A DNA stretch of 64,000 nt from Candidatus Thorarchaeota archaeon (GTDB lineage Archaea; Asgardarchaeota; Thorarchaeia; Thorarchaeales; Thorarchaeaceae), in assembly GCA_020348985.1 (NCBI GenBank), contig CP070761.1, positions 947,713 through 1,011,712 on the forward strand, written 5' to 3'. The notes under the pieces were generated by a model. It saw only the letters and a program-made list of their open reading frames with translations, was not told where the DNA came from and ran no database searches. Shown piece by piece: positions 43,188 through 51,753 of this stretch. How positions within the stretch are numbered: position 1 is the stretch's first letter; every line of letters starts with the position of its first letter. Position numbers and translations under genes: made by a program.

Positions 43188-43323
43188 GCTCGTCCTCAAA
43201 CAATCAAAGCGCAATGTCTATATTGTGACCGACAGTCGGCACCCTAGTCTCCCAGCCAAGGAATGGGGTCATGAGGTGACTTGTGACTGCAGCTTGACTG
43301 AGGCATGGTTGAGGTTGGAAGAA

Positions 43324-43605
43324 ATGAAACTGTACGAAACAGGAAGAGTCTGTGTAAAGACCATGGGCCGTGAAGCCGGAAGCTACTGCGTCGTAGTTGA
43401 GCAGAGTGAAGGTAAGTACGTCATCGTCACGGGCCCACAGCATCTCAGTGGAGTGCGAAGAAGAAGAGCGAACATTGGACATCTCGAACCCCTTGAAACG
43501 ATAATCTCGATTAAAGAGGGTGCGGACGACCAAGAGGTTGAGAACGCCATCAGAGAGGCAGGACTCGAAGAAACCTTCAGGTCCGGAGTCCGTCTGCCAG
43601 AGTAA
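43324..43605 (+). CDS. rpl14e: Ribosomal protein eL14
   Basis: 93 residues from ATG 43324, the conserved KLYETGRVCVKTMGREAGSY start. VVVEQSEGKYVIVTGPQHLSGVRRRRANIGHLEPL is the KOW-like domain. The frame is open back to the cmk gene, but that 170-bp extension has no family resemblance. It stands immediately before truB. Confidence 0.92.
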   Translation: MKLYETGRVCVKTMGREAGSYCVVVEQSEGKYVIVTGPQHLSGVRRRRANIGHLEPLETIISIKEGADDQEVENAIREAGLEETFRSGVRLPE

Positions 43606-43643
43606 TAACCGGTGTTCAAGCCAGTCGTAATGGGGGAACCCAA

Positions 43644-44651
43644 ATGCCCGGCATCCTCCCATCTGACCTCCCCCGCGAACTCATTGTGAAGACTTCACAT
43701 TCTACAAGTAGCGACTATGGATTTCTATCATTAGACAATCTGCCAATTGAGTATCTTCTTGAGAACGGAGTAATCTCACTTGACAAGCCTGCAGGTCCGA
43801 CAAGTCATGAGGTCGCAACTTGGGTCCGGTCGATTCTGAATATTGAACGGGTCGGTCACGGAGGCACACTCGACCCGGGTGTAACGGGAATTCTTCCACT
43901 CGGGATTGGAAATGCTACGAAAGCGATGCAAGCACTGCTACCTGCAGGAAAAGAGTATGTTTGCGTGCTAGAGCTCCATGAGATGGCTTCCGAAGCAAGA
44001 ATCCAGGAGGTACTTGCAGAATTCGTTGGAAAGGTGTATCAGAAGCCCCCTCTGCGTTCGTCAGTGAAAAGGGTCCTGCGAGTTCGAGAGATATACTACA
44101 TAGACATCAATGAGATCAAAGGCAAGCTCGTGCTATTTCACGCGGGATGCCAGGCTGGAACCTACATACGCAAGCTCTGCTATGATGTTGGTGAGGCACT
44201 TGGATCTGGGGGGCATATGAGAGAGCTGCGCCGTACTCGGGTTGGAGCCTTCAGAGAAGACGAGCACCTTTGCACGCTGTTAGACTTGAAGGATGCGTAT
44301 CAGTTCTGGAGGGAAGACGGTGACGAACAGGAATTGCGACGGTACGTACAGCCTATCGAGTTTGCCATGAAGCATCTTCCTGAGATTAATGTTCGTGACA
44401 GTGCTGTTGATGCGATTTGCCACGGTGCCAGCCTCGCCGCGAGCGGAGTCGTCAGTTTAAGCAATGGTATCAAAAAGGATGATGCTGTTGCACTCAAAAC
44501 CATGAAAGGTGAGATCATTGCAATCGCCAAGGCTGCTGCAACAAGTGATGCCATAATCAAGGCAAATAGCGGCCTAGTGGCAATGACTGAACGCGTCTTT
44601 ATGGAGAGAGGACGATATCCGTCACAGTGGAAGAAACGCACGAAAGAATAG
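43644..44651 (+). CDS. truB: tRNA/rRNA pseudouridine synthase TruB/Cbf5
   Basis: 335 residues. Makes pseudouridine 55 in tRNA and, with H/ACA guide RNPs, in rRNA. The catalytic Asp is D77 in GHGGTLDPGVTG. VISLDKPAGPTSHEV, QKPPLRSSVKR and AGTYIRKLCYDVGEALG are typical, and the last 80 residues form a PUA domain (VSLSNGIKKDDAVALKTMKG). The N-terminus has the archaeal/eukaryotic Cbf5 extension. The RNase P RNA gene follows. Confidence 0.94.
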   Translation: MPGILPSDLPRELIVKTSHSTSSDYGFLSLDNLPIEYLLENGVISLDKPAGPTSHEVATWVRSILNIERVGHGGTLDPGVTGILPLGIGNATKAMQALLPAGKEYVCVLELHEMASEARIQEVLAEFVGKVYQKPPLRSSVKRVLRVREIYYIDINEIKGKLVLFHAGCQAGTYIRKLCYDVGEALGSGGHMRELRRTRVGAFREDEHLCTLLDLKDAYQFWREDGDEQELRRYVQPIEFAMKHLPEINVRDSAVDAICHGASLAASGVVSLSNGIKKDDAVALKTMKGEIIAIAKAAATSDAIIKANSGLVAMTERVFMERGRYPSQWKKRTKE

Positions 44652-44674
44652 AATTGTTCGACTTCATCGAGAAG

Positions 44675-44683
44675 TTCTTAATG
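44675..44683 (+). promoter_or_regulatory. TATA-like element of the RNase P RNA gene
   Basis: TTCTTAATG ends 19 bp before the first base of helix P1 at 44703, the expected spacing for an archaeal stable RNA promoter. Confidence 0.5.
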
Positions 44684-44702
44684 CTTCCAGTCGTATTCTG
44701 AG

Positions 44703-45055
44703 TGGCTCTGGAGCAAGAGTGCGACTGACGGTAGCAGTCCTTCAGGACAGCAGCTGAGGAAGCTCCCAACTACATGCCGGTACCGGTCCTGTGCGAACAG
44801 GGAGGTGAGAGCCTCGCTCTGGAAACAGAAACGACACCTCCAATTCACGTTTGACTGTGATACGGACTCGAATCCGTTGAGAAGTGATTTGGCCAGGTTG
44901 AAACGGTCCATCACCGGGTTAGCAATCTCAAGAATACGCCTACGACGTGCCGGCCCGAGGCGTAGGGTAGAGAGCATAGTTTGATGTCGCAAAGCTCTAC
45001 TCTGGTAACTCAGTAGGGCAGAACAGAATTGGGGCTACTCCTTGCACCAGGGCCA
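44703..45055 (+). ncRNA. rnpB: RNase P RNA
   Basis: No protein gene fits this 400-bp space. P1 is a complete 9-bp pairing of TGGCTCTGG (44703-44711) with CCAGGGCCA (45047-45055), continued by GCAAG/CTTGC as P2. P3 is GACTG/CAGTC (44723-44739). CR I is GAGGAAGCTCCCAAC (44756-44770), and the CR V side is CAGAATTGGGGCTACTCC (45024-45040). Their AGCTCCCAA and TTGGGGCT segments pair as P4 with one bulged base. GGAGGTG/CACCTCC around GGAAACAGAAACGA fits the P11-P12 region. Length about 353 nt matches archaeal type A RNA. The subunit Rpp29 is encoded at 27.3 kb. Confidence 0.9.
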
Positions 45056-45058
45056 TCT

Positions 45059-45613
45059 TCACCTATTGGAGTCACGTTGGTGATTCTCCATAATCTCTTG
45101 TTGTGTAGCGACGACTTCTGTACTCGAACTGCACGATGCGTAGGCATCTAGCCATTCTTTGTTGAGAGTCAGAAATGCGTGGCCCCATTTGAACACAGAT
45201 ATTACCCTCTCCGCCGCATCCTCAAGCCCAATGATGTACAATGCAGACGCAATAGCCTCAGCTGTTGAGAGCTTTATTGGTTTGTACGTATTAGTAGGAT
45301 TAGCAGCCAATAGGTAAGGCAGAGCGCGTTGGATTCCGTATCTTGATCGATTGAAGATTTCTTCTGCTTGCTTCCATGAGCAGTCCAAACCTACCAGACC
45401 GGACTGTAATAGAGAGACTTTGTCGGCCCTCGAGAACGCCGTGTCTGCCGTGGGATTGAGGACGATGGCCTCTCGTGGGATTCGCCTCATCTCCTTCAGG
45501 GTCTCTGCGATCTTGAACCTAGCCAATCTGTGTCCTGTGCACTTCTTTGGGTCACATTGGCCCGCCTGATACACAAGCAGATTGGGAAGTCCACTCTTCT
45601 GAGCTGCCATCAT
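45059..45613 (-). CDS. tsr3: rRNA aminocarboxypropyltransferase Tsr3
   Basis: 184 residues. Adds the acp group to a modified uridine of small-subunit rRNA. The family signature is clear: QCDPKKCTGHRLARF, AIVLNPTADTAFSRAD, GLVGLDCSWKQAEEIF and RALPYLLAANPTNTYKPIKLSTAEAIASAL. It is tail-to-tail with the RNase P RNA gene (4 bp). Confidence 0.93.
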   Translation of the reverse strand: MMAAQKSGLPNLLVYQAGQCDPKKCTGHRLARFKIAETLKEMRRIPREAIVLNPTADTAFSRADKVSLLQSGLVGLDCSWKQAEEIFNRSRYGIQRALPYLLAANPTNTYKPIKLSTAEAIASALYIIGLEDAAERVISVFKWGHAFLTLNKEWLDAYASCSSSTEVVATQQEIMENHQRDSNR

Positions 45614-45674
45614 GTAGGAGCTAGTGCAAAACAGATTTCAGGTTTGCTACTTCCAATCCATGTGTCCGACCATG

Positions 45675-45938
45675 TCAGGTGAAACTAACGAGGAATGCGA
45701 GATTTGCGGAGACGGTCTAGTCTCATCAATCGTTTGCCGCATGTGCGACTCGACTGTATGTCCAAACTGTACTCAAGGGACAGAGGAGCTTTGCCTGACA
45801 TGTTATGAAGCGAAGTGCAGGATTTGTGGTGATTATCTTTCATCTCGGGCTTGTGACAGATGTGGGAATCCGGTCTGTGAAGATCACAGTGTTAGAATCG
45901 ATGCTGCGACAGTCTGTGATGGATGCAGGATGAGTTGA
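45675..45938 (+). CDS. Cysteine-rich zinc-finger protein
   Basis: About 88 residues from ATG 45675 (the frame opens at 45624). Fifteen Cys in repeated knuckles: CEICGDG, CRMCDSTVCPNC, CLTCYEAKCRICGDYL, CDRCGNPVCEDH, CDGC. The spacing resembles B-box/RING-like or double zinc-ribbon folds. It overlaps the TiaS start by 16 bp, so the two are probably translated together. It may be a protein- or RNA-binding adaptor; no specific function is recognised. Confidence 0.7.
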   Translation, partial: SGETNEECEICGDGLVSSIVCRMCDSTVCPNCTQGTEELCLTCYEAKCRICGDYLSSRACDRCGNPVCEDHSVRIDAATVCDGCRMS

Positions 45939-47275
45939 TAGTGGTGGAGGAAAGGATTCACCTAGGAATGGACGACATTGACAGTCCGAGAGGGGGCTGC
46001 ACCACACACTTTGCGAGTTTGCTTGTAGAGTACCTGTCCACAATCGGCGCAAAGTGGATAGACTATCCGAACCTAGTCAGACTCAATCCGAACATCCCGT
46101 ATAGAACACGAGGGAATGGAGCAGTCGCTCTGCGGTTTGATATCGACTCCTCGGAAAGCGAAGGGATACTGAAGTGGGTTAGTGAGAAGATAGTTGGATA
46201 CATCGAGAAGTCCTACCCCAACACCAACCCCGGAGTTATCATCGTGAAGGGAGAGATTTCAAACGATGTCACCAATTTCGCGCGGAGAGCCCTTTGGAGA
46301 GCACTTCCTATAGAATTAGCCCGAAGGATACTGAGAAAACACGAGTTGATGCATTTCTGTGTTGGTAATGGTAGAGGGTTGATTGGAGCTTTATCTTCCA
46401 TTGGAAACCAGCTACGAAACGACCACACCTATGAATTCCTCGCATATCGAGGTTTGGACGCCATCGGTGAGACCAGAGGTGTGAACCCTCAGTCTGTCAT
46501 AGAGATGGACAAGATGTTCTCAGGCCGTCTCTTCTCCAATCTCGATCCCGTGTCTGGTAGAATACTGGTAGAGCCCAGAGGCCCAGATCCAGTCCTTTTT
46601 GGGTTGAGAGGAGAAGCGGCGGGCGACGTAATCCGGGCCGCGGACCATGTGCAAAGCAGCCAGGACATTGACAGATGGATGGTCTTCAGAACGAATCAAG
46701 GCACGAATGAGCACTTGGAGAACAGACTTCAGATATCAAGACTGCGGCCATATATCGCTGTGACTGTAGAGGGGAGAGTAGAATCGCAACCAACTATGCT
46801 AGAGGGCGGTCATGTCGTTTTCAAACTGGGTGACGATTCTGGAACCATTGAATGTGCTGCGTACGAGCCTTCGGGCGATTTTCGCAAGACCATCCTGCTG
46901 CTTAGACAGGGCGACAGCATTGTGATTCTGGCGGGAGTGAGGCCTTCATCCAAGAACCATGGATTAACTCTCAATGTAGAGGGATTGCAGGTTCGGGAGG
47001 TCACAGAGCAGGTGGAATATGCTAATCCAGTTTGCCCCAGGTGTGATCGGAGGATGAAGAGTGCTGGCAAACAGAAAGGATTCAAGTGCGCAAATTGTGG
47101 TCATAGAGACGCTGTTGCAGAGAAGATCGCCACACCGGTATCTAGAAGCCTTAAGATTGGGTACTACCTTCCACCTTTGTCCGCACAAAGACATCTTACG
47201 CGGCCCCTAGCTAGGATCAAACGACGTAATCGGGGAAGACCAGATCATATGGTCGAGGAATGGCATATTCCCTAG
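45923..47275 (+). CDS. tiaS: tRNA(Ile2) agmatinylcytidine synthetase TiaS
   Basis: 450 residues. Modifies C34 of tRNA-Ile(CAU) with agmatine so that it reads AUA. The archaeal signature GMDDIDSPRGGCTTH is at 15-29, followed by RLNPNIPYRTRGNGA. An OB-fold region (AVTVEGRVESQPTMLEGGHV) and a zinc ribbon (CPRCDRR ... CANCGHRD) complete the RNA-binding part. Convergent with uS11. Confidence 0.95.
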   Translation: MQDELIVVEERIHLGMDDIDSPRGGCTTHFASLLVEYLSTIGAKWIDYPNLVRLNPNIPYRTRGNGAVALRFDIDSSESEGILKWVSEKIVGYIEKSYPNTNPGVIIVKGEISNDVTNFARRALWRALPIELARRILRKHELMHFCVGNGRGLIGALSSIGNQLRNDHTYEFLAYRGLDAIGETRGVNPQSVIEMDKMFSGRLFSNLDPVSGRILVEPRGPDPVLFGLRGEAAGDVIRAADHVQSSQDIDRWMVFRTNQGTNEHLENRLQISRLRPYIAVTVEGRVESQPTMLEGGHVVFKLGDDSGTIECAAYEPSGDFRKTILLLRQGDSIVILAGVRPSSKNHGLTLNVEGLQVREVTEQVEYANPVCPRCDRRMKSAGKQKGFKCANCGHRDAVAEKIATPVSRSLKIGYYLPPLSAQRHLTRPLARIKRRNRGRPDHMVEEWHIP

Positions 47276-47300
47276 ACCGTGAGAACTGAATGAATGTACT

Positions 47301-47702
47301 TTAGACCCTTCGGCCACGCCGACCGCCGGGCTTCCGTGTCCCATCGTGCGGCATTGGGGTAACTTCGTCAATGATACCGATTCTCAGACCTGCACGGCTA
47401 AGAGCACGGATTGCCGCCTGAGCTCCGGGCCCGGGAGTCTTGGGACCGTGTCCACCGGGGGCTCTAACACGGATGTGTATCCCGTAAATCCCTTTGTCTT
47501 TGGCTTCACGCGCAGCTTGAAAGGCAGCCTGCATTGCGGCATGTGGTGATGATTCATTGCGGTCTGCTTTCACCATCATTCCACCAGAGTAGCGGGCGAT
47601 TGTCTCAGCACCGGTGATGTCAGTAATGTGTACAATCGAGTCGTTATACGAAGCGAAGATATGTGCTATGCCCCACTTAGTTCTCTCTTCCTTTCTACTC
47701 AT
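47301..47702 (-). CDS. rps11: Ribosomal protein uS11
   Basis: 133 residues. [37 protein letters not shown] and the C-terminal [22 protein letters not shown] are archaeal uS11, on the 30S platform near the mRNA exit. It overlaps uS4 by 4 bp. RpoD, eL18, uL13 and uS9, which often follow it, are not here; it is convergent with tiaS. Confidence 0.95.
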   Translation of the reverse strand: MSRKEERTKWGIAHIFASYNDSIVHITDITGAETIARYSGGMMVKADRNESSPHAAMQAAFQAAREAKDKGIYGIHIRVRAPGGHGPKTPGPGAQAAIRALSRAGLRIGIIDEVTPMPHDGTRKPGGRRGRRV

Positions 47703-48322
47703 TCGGTATCACCTGGCATTGGTTCTCTCTCGTCTTTAACCCCATCTGTATCCGTGTCAATGACAGACTCTTCATCAGGTACCTCTACAATCCTACGTGC
47801 GGCATCCGAGGCCGCAATTCTGGCTGGATGCGATTCATCGTTGAGAGGAGATTTCCCAGCATATGTCAAGCGGCCTTCCTCAGCAATTGTGATGATTCTG
47901 GCAGGTGTCGTCACTCTCGCACTATCAAGTGCTATGTGTCCGTGCGTGACTAGCTGCCTGGCATGGTACATAGAACATGCCAAACCCTTTCTGAATATGA
48001 GTGTCTGCAATCTTCTCTCAAGAAGATTCTCGAGCGTTAGGTCTAGTACATGATCGAGAGTGGGTTCAGTCGTTAATACTCCATTTCGAGTCAGTCTGTC
48101 TACAAGCTCTCGTTCAAGCTGGGCTCGTTCAGATACTGGCAGTGCAAGTAGATTCCTTGCTTGCCGTCGATATCCCGAGAGCTCCGTCCTGTGCCTCCAC
48201 AATTCCCTCTTGTTCCTGAGACCATAAGACCCCACGAGCTGCAATTCCTGCTCAAAGCGGTCACTGTCAAATGGCCGCTTCGGAGCCACGTACTTCTTTT
48301 TGGATCTTCTGGGGTCTCCCAT
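47699..48322 (-). CDS. rps4: Ribosomal protein uS4
   Basis: 207 residues. The N-terminal [20 protein letters not shown] and the S4 RNA-binding domain [28 protein letters not shown] are archaeal. The C-terminus is extended and acidic ([16 protein letters not shown]). It nucleates assembly of the 30S body. Confidence 0.95.
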   Translation of the reverse strand: MGDPRRSKKKYVAPKRPFDSDRFEQELQLVGSYGLRNKRELWRHRTELSGYRRQARNLLALPVSERAQLERELVDRLTRNGVLTTEPTLDHVLDLTLENLLERRLQTLIFRKGLACSMYHARQLVTHGHIALDSARVTTPARIITIAEEGRLTYAGKSPLNDESHPARIAASDAARRIVEVPDEESVIDTDTDGVKDEREPMPGDTE

Positions 48323-48338
48323 GCTAAGCGACCTCTGT

Positions 48339-48791
48339 CTATGTCTTCTTCCTCGAAACTCCTACGGCCATTCCGGCACGTCCGGTAGTTCTGGTGTGCT
48401 GACCTCTTGCCTTGAGACCTAATGAGTGTCTCACGCCACGCCATGATTTTATCCGTTTTAGTCGGTCAATGTCACTACGATGAGCAAATTGTAGATCCGA
48501 GCCTATGAGGTGCAACATCCTTCCTGATAGTCGATCTCGAGGCCGGTTGATATACCACTCTGGCATCTTGGCGGTCACCGGATCCTTTACGAACTCCTCT
48601 ATTCTCGCAATATTCTCATCAGTCATGAAACCGAGTCGGTCATATGGGTCAATCTCCAACCGATTCAGAATCGCCCTTGAAAGCCTAAGTCCAACTCCTC
48701 GGATTCGGGTTAGCCCTTGAAGGATATTCTCTTGGCCATCGATGTCGTGGCCTGCGAGTCTAACGATGTGTTTATACTCTTGCTCGGACAT
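48339..48791 (-). CDS. rps13: Ribosomal protein uS13
   Basis: 150 residues. IVRLAGHDIDGQENILQGLTRIRGVG, then RHSLGLKARGQHTRTTGRAG. It contacts tRNA and 50S bridge B1. First gene of the uS13-uS4-uS11 run on the minus strand; archaeal order is preserved. Confidence 0.95.
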   Translation of the reverse strand: MSEQEYKHIVRLAGHDIDGQENILQGLTRIRGVGLRLSRAILNRLEIDPYDRLGFMTDENIARIEEFVKDPVTAKMPEWYINRPRDRLSGRMLHLIGSDLQFAHRSDIDRLKRIKSWRGVRHSLGLKARGQHTRTTGRAGMAVGVSRKKT

Positions 48792-48910
48792 GGTCTATAA
48801 CCTCATACGAACTGACATGAGGCTTGCTCGCCTCTTTCAGGGGCCTTATAACCATTACCATAAGGAAAGGCTATGAACTGCTCAAAATCGGCAAGATGAT
48901 GAGGGAATTG

Positions 48911-49822
48911 TCACGCGGCCTCTAACAGCTCGTCTCCTTCAAACTTTAGGAGTTCATCAACTGGAATATCAGGTATCTGGACATTCACATGCTTTGCCGC
49001 GGTATTGAGGAGAATCCGCATGAAGTCATCACGATAAGCAAGATCAATTGCCACCAAGGGATGTGTTTCGGCGCCGATTATCTTCTCAATTATGGACGGG
49101 TCAAGGGCATTGGGCAAATCCTGTTTGTTGGCTATGACAACGATTGGAATGTTGGCGGCATCCCGTCTTATCATTGTAAACATGTCCTTCGAGAGAATAA
49201 CATTTCGAAGAGTCGAGTCCGTAAGTAGGAATACAATGTCTGCCCCCTTGAAGTACAACTTCCAAAGCTTGCGGAATCGCTCTTGACCTGCAAAGTCCCA
49301 AATCACCAAGGAGTAATTCGCAAAATGGATGTTTTCGATGACTTGCATGTCTAGCGCGACAGTAGGGATGTACTGAGTTGGTGGCTGCTCGCCCATCAAG
49401 AGATGCAATGTGGTAGTCTTGCCAACACCGCCTTCTCCAACCAGTGCTATCTTCAGCTTTGAGCGCACAAACGGGGCCATGATGTTAGCGTACCTCTTTT
49501 TGATGTGCGTGACAGGGTGCCTCTCCAGCAACTCCGCAATGGCCTTCGCGGCACTATCGATTTTTTCGTTGACAACGCGGTCGTTTTCACCAATGTCGGC
49601 GATGAAGAGAAGGGCAATCTTCTCCGTACACATCCTGCAGAAGTACTTGTTACCGCCTATGTTTAGGGAAATGTCTTCTCTACCGCGCGAGACCTTTCTC
49701 AGTTCCTCTAGTGCCGCCAAGTACTCGTTGATTTCTTTTCTCGGCACTTGGACGGTCCAGTATTTAGTAGACGCAATTGTGCGTTTACTGCCGGGCCGAA
49801 TTAGCACCGTGCTGTGTATCAA
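48911..49822 (-). CDS. Longin/roadblock-like domain fused to an Arf-like small GTPase
   Basis: 303 residues from TTG 49822. Residues about 1-105 form an N-terminal longin/roadblock-like domain (IHSTVLIRPGSKRTIAS, then IALLFIADIGENDRVVNEKID). The C-terminal domain is an Arf-like GTPase: P-loop GEGGVGKT at 129-136, switch I YIPTVALDM, WDFAGQE at 175-181 and NKQD at 232-235. No N-terminal myristoylation glycine or C-terminal prenylation box. The frame is open to GTG 49918, but a CTTAAATTG promoter lies only about 4 bp above that codon, so a downstream start is preferred. The fold pairing implies a signalling or trafficking-like role. Confidence 0.85.
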   Translation of the reverse strand: MIHSTVLIRPGSKRTIASTKYWTVQVPRKEINEYLAALEELRKVSRGREDISLNIGGNKYFCRMCTEKIALLFIADIGENDRVVNEKIDSAAKAIAELLERHPVTHIKKRYANIMAPFVRSKLKIALVGEGGVGKTTTLHLLMGEQPPTQYIPTVALDMQVIENIHFANYSLVIWDFAGQERFRKLWKLYFKGADIVFLLTDSTLRNVILSKDMFTMIRRDAANIPIVVIANKQDLPNALDPSIIEKIIGAETHPLVAIDLAYRDDFMRILLNTAAKHVNVQIPDIPVDELLKFEGDELLEAA

Positions 49823-50056
49823 TGATCGTCCGCCTTGCAATTCTGACAGAAAGATTGTCAGAGCTTTCTTGTAACCATTACAAGAATGGCCAATCTCGCA
49901 TAAATCTAGTGAGGGCACGACAATTTAAGCTGAATTCGGGCAAGGTCCTTCGCAAAATGGGTGCATATGTCCTGGAACCCAATCTCTTTGGAATACCGTC
50001 ACATGGTGGCCAAAGATTATAATCGACTGCATATGCACTTCGCTCGATGGTTTGCG

Positions 50057-50815
50057 ATGGTCCTGGATAATCCCCAGAAAGCAATTCTGACCAAACGTGT
50101 GAAAAGTAGAGCAATTGATGCGGGTTTCGTTTCTGTAGGTGTGGCAGAAGTAGACAGGCTGAGAGAACTCTATTACGGCTGGGCTGGTGAGGTCCGTGAG
50201 ATATTCAGGCCGGAGAAAGAACTCCCTTCCACGAGATCGGTTGTAGTGATGGCATACAGCATTCCGGATCATGGCTACTTCCTGAACATTCCCGCACCAA
50301 GATTGAGAAGCAGCGAAAAGCATCAAGAGAGTAAAGGACCAGGTCACAATAGCTATGTCTATGAAGTAATGAAGAACAAAGCTTGGAGAGTTGTAGAATA
50401 CCTTAGAGATGAGGGTTTCGAGACGAAATGGTCAGTAGGAATTCCTCTAAAGACAACTGGTGTTCTCTGCGGTATTGGTTATCAGGGAAAAAGCTCGCTT
50501 CTGGTGACTCCTAGTCACGGCCCTCGTGTAGACCTAATAGCTATCTTGACGTCGGCTGAGCTTAATCCAGATGTGCCGTTTGAGAGGGACCTGTGCGGTA
50601 CATGTGAAAAATGTATCATTGCATGTCCAACAAACGCAATAGAGCCCTATAGACTAAGAATCAATCATTGCATGGTATATCCATTGGAATGTCCTGACTC
50701 AACTGAAGTCCCTGATAGTGTGAGGGAGAAAGCAGACCAACTAATCACACGGCCCACAAGGAGCAGCTTCATCCAGTGCTCAAGATGCATGGATGTTTGT
50801 CCTATTGGACGATAA
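50057..50815 (+). CDS. QueG-like ferredoxin-domain protein
   Basis: About 252 residues from ATG 50057, chosen because a GATTATAAT promoter element lies at about 50015-50023; the frame is open to 49961. The DUF1730-like N-terminus is followed by CGIGYQGKSSLLVTPSHGPRV. Two [4Fe-4S] sites are present: CGTCEKCIIACPTNA and, at the C-terminus, CSRCMDVCP. It resembles epoxyqueuosine reductase QueG, but the archaeal role may differ because archaea use archaeosine. Confidence 0.75.
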   Translation: MVLDNPQKAILTKRVKSRAIDAGFVSVGVAEVDRLRELYYGWAGEVREIFRPEKELPSTRSVVVMAYSIPDHGYFLNIPAPRLRSSEKHQESKGPGHNSYVYEVMKNKAWRVVEYLRDEGFETKWSVGIPLKTTGVLCGIGYQGKSSLLVTPSHGPRVDLIAILTSAELNPDVPFERDLCGTCEKCIIACPTNAIEPYRLRINHCMVYPLECPDSTEVPDSVREKADQLITRPTRSSFIQCSRCMDVCPIGR

Positions 50816-50904
50816 GACATTCAAATGGCTACGCACAATGGGCGTATGAATCCACTCAGGATAGCGACAGTCTTAAAACAAATCAATCTCTGTCCGTGCC
50901 CGAT

Positions 50905-51022
50905 GCCTGGGTAGCCAAGCGGCGACGGCGGCAGCCTGGAGTTTCTCGTCTGTTCAGATGGGTCTAACAGGCAGCTGCTCTCCCTTTGGGAGGCATGAGT
51001 TCGAATCTCATCCCAGGCGCCA
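50905..51022 (+). tRNA. tRNA-Ser(GGA) with intron and encoded CCA
   Basis: Acceptor stem GCCTGGG/CCCAGGC (50905-50911, 51012-51018), discriminator G and CCA. D-arm GCC/GGC. Anticodon stem GCAGC (50931-50935)/GCTGC (50974-50978), anticodon GGA at 50938-50940. An intron of about 31 nt follows position 37 (about 50942-50972). Long variable arm CTCCC/GGGAG marks a class II tRNA; T-arm ATGAG/CTCAT with TTCGAAT. A CCTG/CAGG helix around the splice sites gives a relaxed bulge-helix-bulge. A TTAAAA element at about 50873 fits a promoter. Confidence 0.92.
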
Positions 51023-51114
51023 TTCTCTGCTGTTGATTTTTCATTACTGGGTTTGAAGCATTGATATCTTCTTGTGAGAACAATATCAGGAAACGCTCGA
51101 GAGGCTTGCATCTG

Positions 51115-51714
51115 ATGAAAGTTGTTGATGAGTTTCGTATGGCATGGAAAGTGATAGCCCACCCTGAATCGCTGTTCAATGAAGAGAGAAGCGTCCCAGG
51201 CTATTGGCCAGTCGTTCGCTTCTACCTCGTTGTCAATCTACCGTTGGCTCTTCTAACTCCATTCGTGAACTGGCTTCACATTCCAAGTGACATAGTGCAT
51301 GCTGGCACGAATGCGCAGATGATGGCCTATGTCCAGGCCCCGCTTCTAGAAGCGACAACAGGGATATGCCGCTATGTGTGGGTCGCTTTTTTGACATACT
51401 TCGGGAATGTTCTGAAGCTTCCTGTCTTGGTGACCATCTTCCATGCTTTCGCCATCGTCTTGAAAGGGTCAGGTACTTCCCTTCATTCGCTAAAGGTTGG
51501 AGTGTACGCTGCTTCCCCAGTGCTACTGTTTGGATGGATCCCCTTCTTTGGACTGATCTCAGGCCTTTGGGTTGGTTATCTATATGTTGTTGCTCTGAGA
51601 ATGCTTCATGAGTCACCAATGGGTCCCACTATAGCTCTCATCAATCTGCTAATCGGTATTCAGTTGGTGTGGGCATTCCTCTTTGGGTGGGTTGGAAGCT
51701 CGGTGCCGTGGTAG
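51115..51714 (+). CDS. Yip1-like membrane protein
   Basis: 199 residues from ATG 51115 (a TTG frame opens at 51061). The N-terminus FRMAWKVIAHPESLFNEER is the typical Yip1-family lead-in, followed by five hydrophobic segments: LVVNLPLALLTPFVNWL, YVWVAFLTYFGNVLK, HAFAIVLKG, VLLFGWIPFFGLISGLW and IALINLLIGIQLVWAFLFGW. Eukaryotic Yip1 proteins act with Rab GTPases on vesicles; archaeal members are uncharacterised. Confidence 0.72.
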   Translation: MKVVDEFRMAWKVIAHPESLFNEERSVPGYWPVVRFYLVVNLPLALLTPFVNWLHIPSDIVHAGTNAQMMAYVQAPLLEATTGICRYVWVAFLTYFGNVLKLPVLVTIFHAFAIVLKGSGTSLHSLKVGVYAASPVLLFGWIPFFGLISGLWVGYLYVVALRMLHESPMGPTIALINLLIGIQLVWAFLFGWVGSSVPW

Positions 51715-51753
51715 CTATGCAAGATGTTGATTTGGAACACGTGTTCCAAGTGC

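Noticed and set aside
43153..43323. N-terminal extension of eL14 into cmk
   Set aside because: The conserved KLYETGRV start is at 43324 and the upstream part has no family resemblance.
44867..44880. tRNA-like T-arm, ACTCGAATCC
   Set aside because: No acceptor or anticodon stem can be formed; it falls inside the RNase P RNA.
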